From: Phaeovibrio sulfidiphilus
GTDB taxonomy: Bacteria; Pseudomonadota; Alphaproteobacteria; Rhodospirillales; Rhodospirillaceae
Direction of reading: 5' to 3'
Length of the DNA: 64,000 nt
NCBI RefSeq assembly: GCF_014861485.1
Contig: NZ_JACZHT010000005.1
Location: forward strand, 124,001-188,000
How positions within the stretch are numbered: position 1 is the stretch's first letter; every line of letters starts with the position of its first letter. Under the pieces are notes generated by a model. The model ran no database searches, had not been told where the DNA came from, and worked only from the letters and a program-made list of their open reading frames with translations. The translations under genes and the position numbers were made by a program. Below, in pieces: positions 61,436 to 64,000 of this stretch.

Positions 61436-62389
61436 ATGGTGAAGAACAACCTGAAGGATCTTCTCTATTTCGTGACCGTGGCGCGGGAGCGGAGCTTCAC
61501 CCGGGCCGCATCCCTTCTGGGCGTCACCCAGTCCGCCCTCAGCCAGGCCATCCGGGGGCTGGAAGCCCGGCTCGAGATCCGGCTCCTGACCCGCACCACC
61601 CGGAGTGTCTCGCCCACCGCCGCCGGGGAGCGGCTCCTGAACGCCATCGGCCACCGCTTCGACGAGATCACTGCCGAGCTCGACCTGCTCACGGCCCTGC
61701 GCGACAAGCCCGCGGGCACGGTGCGGATCACGGCGGGAGAACAAGTGATACGCGGGATCCTTCTGCCCCGCCTGACCCCGCTCCTGAAGGACTATCCGGA
61801 CATCCGGGTGGAATTTGATATCAACTACGGGTTCCGGGACATCGTCGCCGACCGGTTCGATGCGGGCGTGCGCCTGGGCGACACCATCGACCGGGACATG
61901 ATTGCCCTGCCCATCGGCCCGCCGCTCCAGATGGTGGCGGCGGCCTCTCCGGCCTATTTCGCAGCACACCCCCCGCCCCGCACCCCGGCGGACCTGACGC
62001 ACCACACCTGCATCAACCTGCGTCTGCAAAGCGCGGGCGGCCTTTATGCCTGGGAGTTCGAGCGCGGCGACCGGAAACTGAACGTCCGGGTGGAGGGGCA
62101 GCTTGTCTTCAACACGCCCCCGGGAATGGTCGACGCGGCCGTCGCGGGGCTGGGCATCGCCTTCCTGCCGGAGGACGAGTTCGGGCCGCTTCTGGAGGAC
62201 GGACGCCTTGTCCGGGTGCTGGAGGACTGGTGCGCCCCCTTCCCGGGGTACTACCTGTACTACCCGAGCCGGCGCCAGCCCTCCCCCGCCTTCTCGCTGG
62301 TCGTGAACGCCCTGCGCCTGCCTGCGGGCGGGGCCGTGGGGCCTGCCGCCACCCCAGCCGATACAATCCCCGATCCACCACCCTCCTGA
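61436..62389 (+). CDS. LysR-family transcriptional regulator
   Basis: A 317-residue regulator. The N-terminal winged HTH is LLYFVTVARERSFTRAASLLGVTQSALSQAIRGLE-type (about 9-43), then RLLTRTTRSVSPTAAGERLL. The C-terminal co-inducer domain (about 90-300, VRITAGEQVIRGILLPRL...) belongs to the CrgA/AaeR-like group. A Pro-rich tail ends the protein. ATG 61436 has AGGA 8 nt upstream; the upstream open frame is Pro/Arg-rich noise. It probably controls the divergent aldo/keto reductase and perhaps the genes beyond it. Confidence 0.92.
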   Translation: MVKNNLKDLLYFVTVARERSFTRAASLLGVTQSALSQAIRGLEARLEIRLLTRTTRSVSPTAAGERLLNAIGHRFDEITAELDLLTALRDKPAGTVRITAGEQVIRGILLPRLTPLLKDYPDIRVEFDINYGFRDIVADRFDAGVRLGDTIDRDMIALPIGPPLQMVAAASPAYFAAHPPPRTPADLTHHTCINLRLQSAGGLYAWEFERGDRKLNVRVEGQLVFNTPPGMVDAAVAGLGIAFLPEDEFGPLLEDGRLVRVLEDWCAPFPGYYLYYPSRRQPSPAFSLVVNALRLPAGGAVGPAATPADTIPDPPPS

Positions 62390-62390
62390 A

Positions 62391-62425
62391 AACGCAAACA
62401 GGCCCGGAGATCGCCCCCGGGCCTG
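62391..62425 (-). terminator. Terminator of ilvE
   Basis: Minus-strand CAGGCCCGG / CCGGGCCTG stem with a 9-nt loop followed by TTTGCGTTTTC. It has the same tail as the terminators at 41829 and 43155. It lies between convergent LysR and ilvE and is placed to stop ilvE. Confidence 0.7.
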
Positions 62426-62497
62426 CATGCTGTGGATACCGTCTCATAGAGCCGTCTGCTGCCGGCCCCGAGGGGGCGGCCGGGCGGCTCCGGGGCG

Positions 62498-63391
62498 TCA
62501 GGCCGACGCCGGCGCGATGCTGCTTCCGACCTCTTTCTCGTAGTCGGCAATCAGGGTCGCGGTGATCTGGCCCGGCGTGAACATGTAGTCGTCGATGGAG
62601 CCCACCGGGGTGACCTCGGCGGCGGTGCCGGTGACGAACACCTCCTGGGCGTCCGCGAATTCCTGCGGCATGATGGCGCGCTCGATCACCTCGATACCGC
62701 GGCGCTTGGCCAGCGCGATCACCGTCTGGCGGGTGATGCCGTCCAGGAAACAATCCGGAGTCGGGGTGTGCAGACGGCCGTCGATCACCAGGAAGATGTT
62801 CGAGCCGGTGCTCTCCGCCACCTGACCGCGCCAGTCCAGCATCAGGGCATCGTCATAGCCCTTCTCGGTGGCCTCGGCCTTGGACAGGGTACAGATCATG
62901 TAAAGACCCGACGCCTTGGCCCGGTACGGAACCGTGTTCGGAGCCGGGCGGCGCCAGGACGACGTCACCAGGCGAAGACCCTTCATGCGGGCCTCCATGG
63001 AGAAGTACGTCGGCCACACCCAGGCGGCGATGGCCACGTGGGTCCGCGCACCCTGGGAGGACACGCCCATCACCTCGGAGCCCAGCCAGGCCACCGGGCG
63101 GATATAGCCGTCCGCAATGCCGTTGGCCTCCAGAAGCTGCAGGGTCGCCCGGTCCAGCTCCTCGGTGGTGTACGGCAGGTCCATGCCCAGAACCCGGCCG
63201 GACTGGCGAAGCCGCTCCGAGTGCTCGGTCAGGCGGAAAACCTTGTTGTTGTAGACCCGTACTCCCTCGAACACACAGCTGCCGTAGTGCAGTCCGTGGT
63301 TCAGAACATGAATTTTCGCATCGCGCCAGGGCATCAGCGCCCCGTTGAACCAGATGACACCATCGCGGTCGTCAAACGGGAGGAGAGACAT
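62498..63391 (-). CDS. ilvE: Branched-chain amino acid aminotransferase
   Basis: A 297-residue fold-type IV PLP enzyme. The Lys forming the aldimine is K159 (PYRAKASGLYM), GVRVYNNKVFRLTEH and SGSN-type ESTGSNIFLV (PLP phosphate site) are intact, and TPTPDCFLDGITRQTVI closes the active site. It transaminates Leu, Ile and Val. A TTGACA element precedes it. It diverges from a response regulator gene at the window end. Confidence 0.95.
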   Translation of the reverse strand: MSLLPFDDRDGVIWFNGALMPWRDAKIHVLNHGLHYGSCVFEGVRVYNNKVFRLTEHSERLRQSGRVLGMDLPYTTEELDRATLQLLEANGIADGYIRPVAWLGSEVMGVSSQGARTHVAIAAWVWPTYFSMEARMKGLRLVTSSWRRPAPNTVPYRAKASGLYMICTLSKAEATEKGYDDALMLDWRGQVAESTGSNIFLVIDGRLHTPTPDCFLDGITRQTVIALAKRRGIEVIERAIMPQEFADAQEVFVTGTAAEVTPVGSIDDYMFTPGQITATLIADYEKEVGSSIAPASA

Positions 63392-63489
63392 CGGAACGGA
63401 CCTTCATATGAGCGGTGAGGGAATGGGCGGGTCTGCAAAGCGGCGAGCCACGCCGACCAAAGCGTTTTTATTCCATTTTGGCACCCCAA

Positions 63490-63519
63490 GCCGTACCATT
63501 GCTGTTGTTTCATTGTCAA
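63490..63519 (-). promoter_or_regulatory. Possible ilvE promoter
   Basis: Consensus TTGACA (63519-63514) with an 18-nt spacer to TACGGC (63495-63490) on the minus strand. The -10 is poor, so the exact start is unsure. Confidence 0.4.
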
Positions 63520-63544
63520 GAATACGGGAAGGCCGTCGGGGACC

Positions 63545-63820
63545 ATGACAGAATTGAAAAACGGAACGGGATCTTTTTCCGGCTCCGGGGGCACTCGGGC
63601 CCCCGGGCCCGGTTTCCCGCGCCCCTGTGCCCCCGCAAGAGCCTCCGGCCCGCAAAAACACGACACCCCGGCGCCCGCCTCCGTCATGGGAAACAAACCC
63701 TGGCAGGGGGTTGGGGGCTCAGAACCGGGGGGAGAACAGGCCGACTCGAGACCCGCCCGACGCGCCGGACCCGGTAAACGGCACGTGGCGCGCCCCGTCC
63801 GCAGTGGAGGGACCGCATGA
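63545..63820 (+). CDS. Doubtful 91-residue ORF overlapping the response regulator start
   Basis: A frame from ATG 63545 to a TGA that overlaps the next ATG (ATGA at 63817-63820), the junction style of real coupled genes in this window. The product is Gly/Pro/Arg-rich with no domain (MTELKNGTGSFSGSGG...). GGAAGG lies 11-16 nt upstream. It may be a small coupled leader protein or chance; related genomes often have a MarR-type gene near such regulators, and this is not one. Confidence 0.25.
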   Translation: MTELKNGTGSFSGSGGTRAPGPGFPRPCAPARASGPQKHDTPAPASVMGNKPWQGVGGSEPGGEQADSRPARRAGPGKRHVARPVRSGGTA

Positions 63821-64000
63821 CCGACAGCCCCCTGCCTCCCCCGCCCCCCCGGGAGGACACCGCGCCGGAGCGGGCCGAACCGCCGGAGCCCCGGCCCCAC
63901 GTCCTGGTGATTGACGACGACGAGCGGATCTTGTCCCTGATCGGACGCTACCTGAAGGAACACGACTTCCTGGTCAGCACCGCCCCGGACGCCGCCACCG
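63817..64000 (+). CDS. Response regulator, N-terminal part (runs off the window)
   Basis: 61 codons are present. After a Pro/Glu-rich lead (about 27 residues) the receiver domain begins HVLVIDDDERILSLIGRYLKEHDF, with the acidic cluster that binds Mg2+. The phosphoacceptor Asp and the output domain lie outside the window, so the class cannot be confirmed; spacing suits an OmpR/PhoB type. GGAGG lies 6 nt before the ATG. Confidence 0.85.
   Translation, partial: MTDSPLPPPPPREDTAPERAEPPEPRPHVLVIDDDERILSLIGRYLKEHDFLVSTAPDAAT

Overview
The window is GC-rich DNA from an alphaproteobacterium, most likely a Rhodospirillales relative. This rests on gene order: xseB-ispA-dxs-tlyA, thrS-infC, ffs-dnaX-ybaB-recR, metX-metW, chorismate mutase-hisC-prephenate dehydrogenase, and leuS-lptE-holA with a DUF3576 lipoprotein next to it. 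The species cannot be named from sequence alone. Most of the window is core metabolism and translation. Four parts look accessory or rearranged: a TPR gene at 10.6-12.7 kb, two giant autotransporters at 16.9-27.1 kb, a sodium-pump decarboxylase operon at 27.5-31.4 kb, and a reductase/LysR block at 57.3-62.4 kb.

Layout. 0-3 kb: the tail of an unidentified gene, an O-methyltransferase and a GlcD-type FAD dehydrogenase. 3-5.5 kb: thrS-infC, with infC apparently starting at ATC. 5.5-6.2 kb: a non-coding gap holding a probable plus-strand small RNA. 6.2-10.5 kb: xseB-ispA-dxs-tlyA, making isoprenoid precursors. 10.6-12.7 kb: a secreted or anchored TPR protein between perfect 26-bp direct repeats. 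12.7-16.2 kb: a DUF4272 protein, a lipoprotein-type lysophospholipase and an ABC ATPase. 16.9-27.1 kb: two tandem type V autotransporters whose GGA[ILV]/FxxN passengers resemble chlamydial Pmp proteins and whose C-terminal 378 residues differ at only 12 positions by eye. 27.7-31.4 kb: a four-gene operon matching Na+-translocating methylmalonyl-CoA decarboxylase (carboxyltransferase, OadG-like, biotin carrier, OadB-like), preceded by two palindromes.

31.5-34.7 kb: ffs (4.5S RNA), dnaX, ybaB and recR. 34.8-36 kb: an XRE regulator and a repeat-rich gap. 36-41.8 kb: metX-metW-membrane protein (minus strand) diverging from chorismate mutase-hisC-tyrC (plus strand). 41.8-43.4 kb: 117-bp tandem repeats and a TylF-like methyltransferase. 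43.4-49 kb: terC-nadE-gltX-cysS, a chain of short or overlapping junctions on the minus strand. 49.3-54.4 kb: DUF3576 lipoprotein, leuS, lptE and holA. 54.7-57 kb: tyrS and a GT9 glycosyltransferase. 57.3-62.4 kb: an SDR, a RibD/DHFR-like reductase, a cyclophilin-like lipoprotein and a Tat-exported aldo/keto reductase, divergent from a LysR regulator. 62.5-64 kb: ilvE and the start of a response regulator.

Many adjacent genes share ATGA stop/start overlaps (metX/metW/orf, hisC/tyrC, mmdA/mmdD, terC/nadE, gltX/cysS, dnaX/ybaB), which suggests translationally coupled operons. No tRNA, rRNA, CRISPR array, transposase or integrase was recognised.
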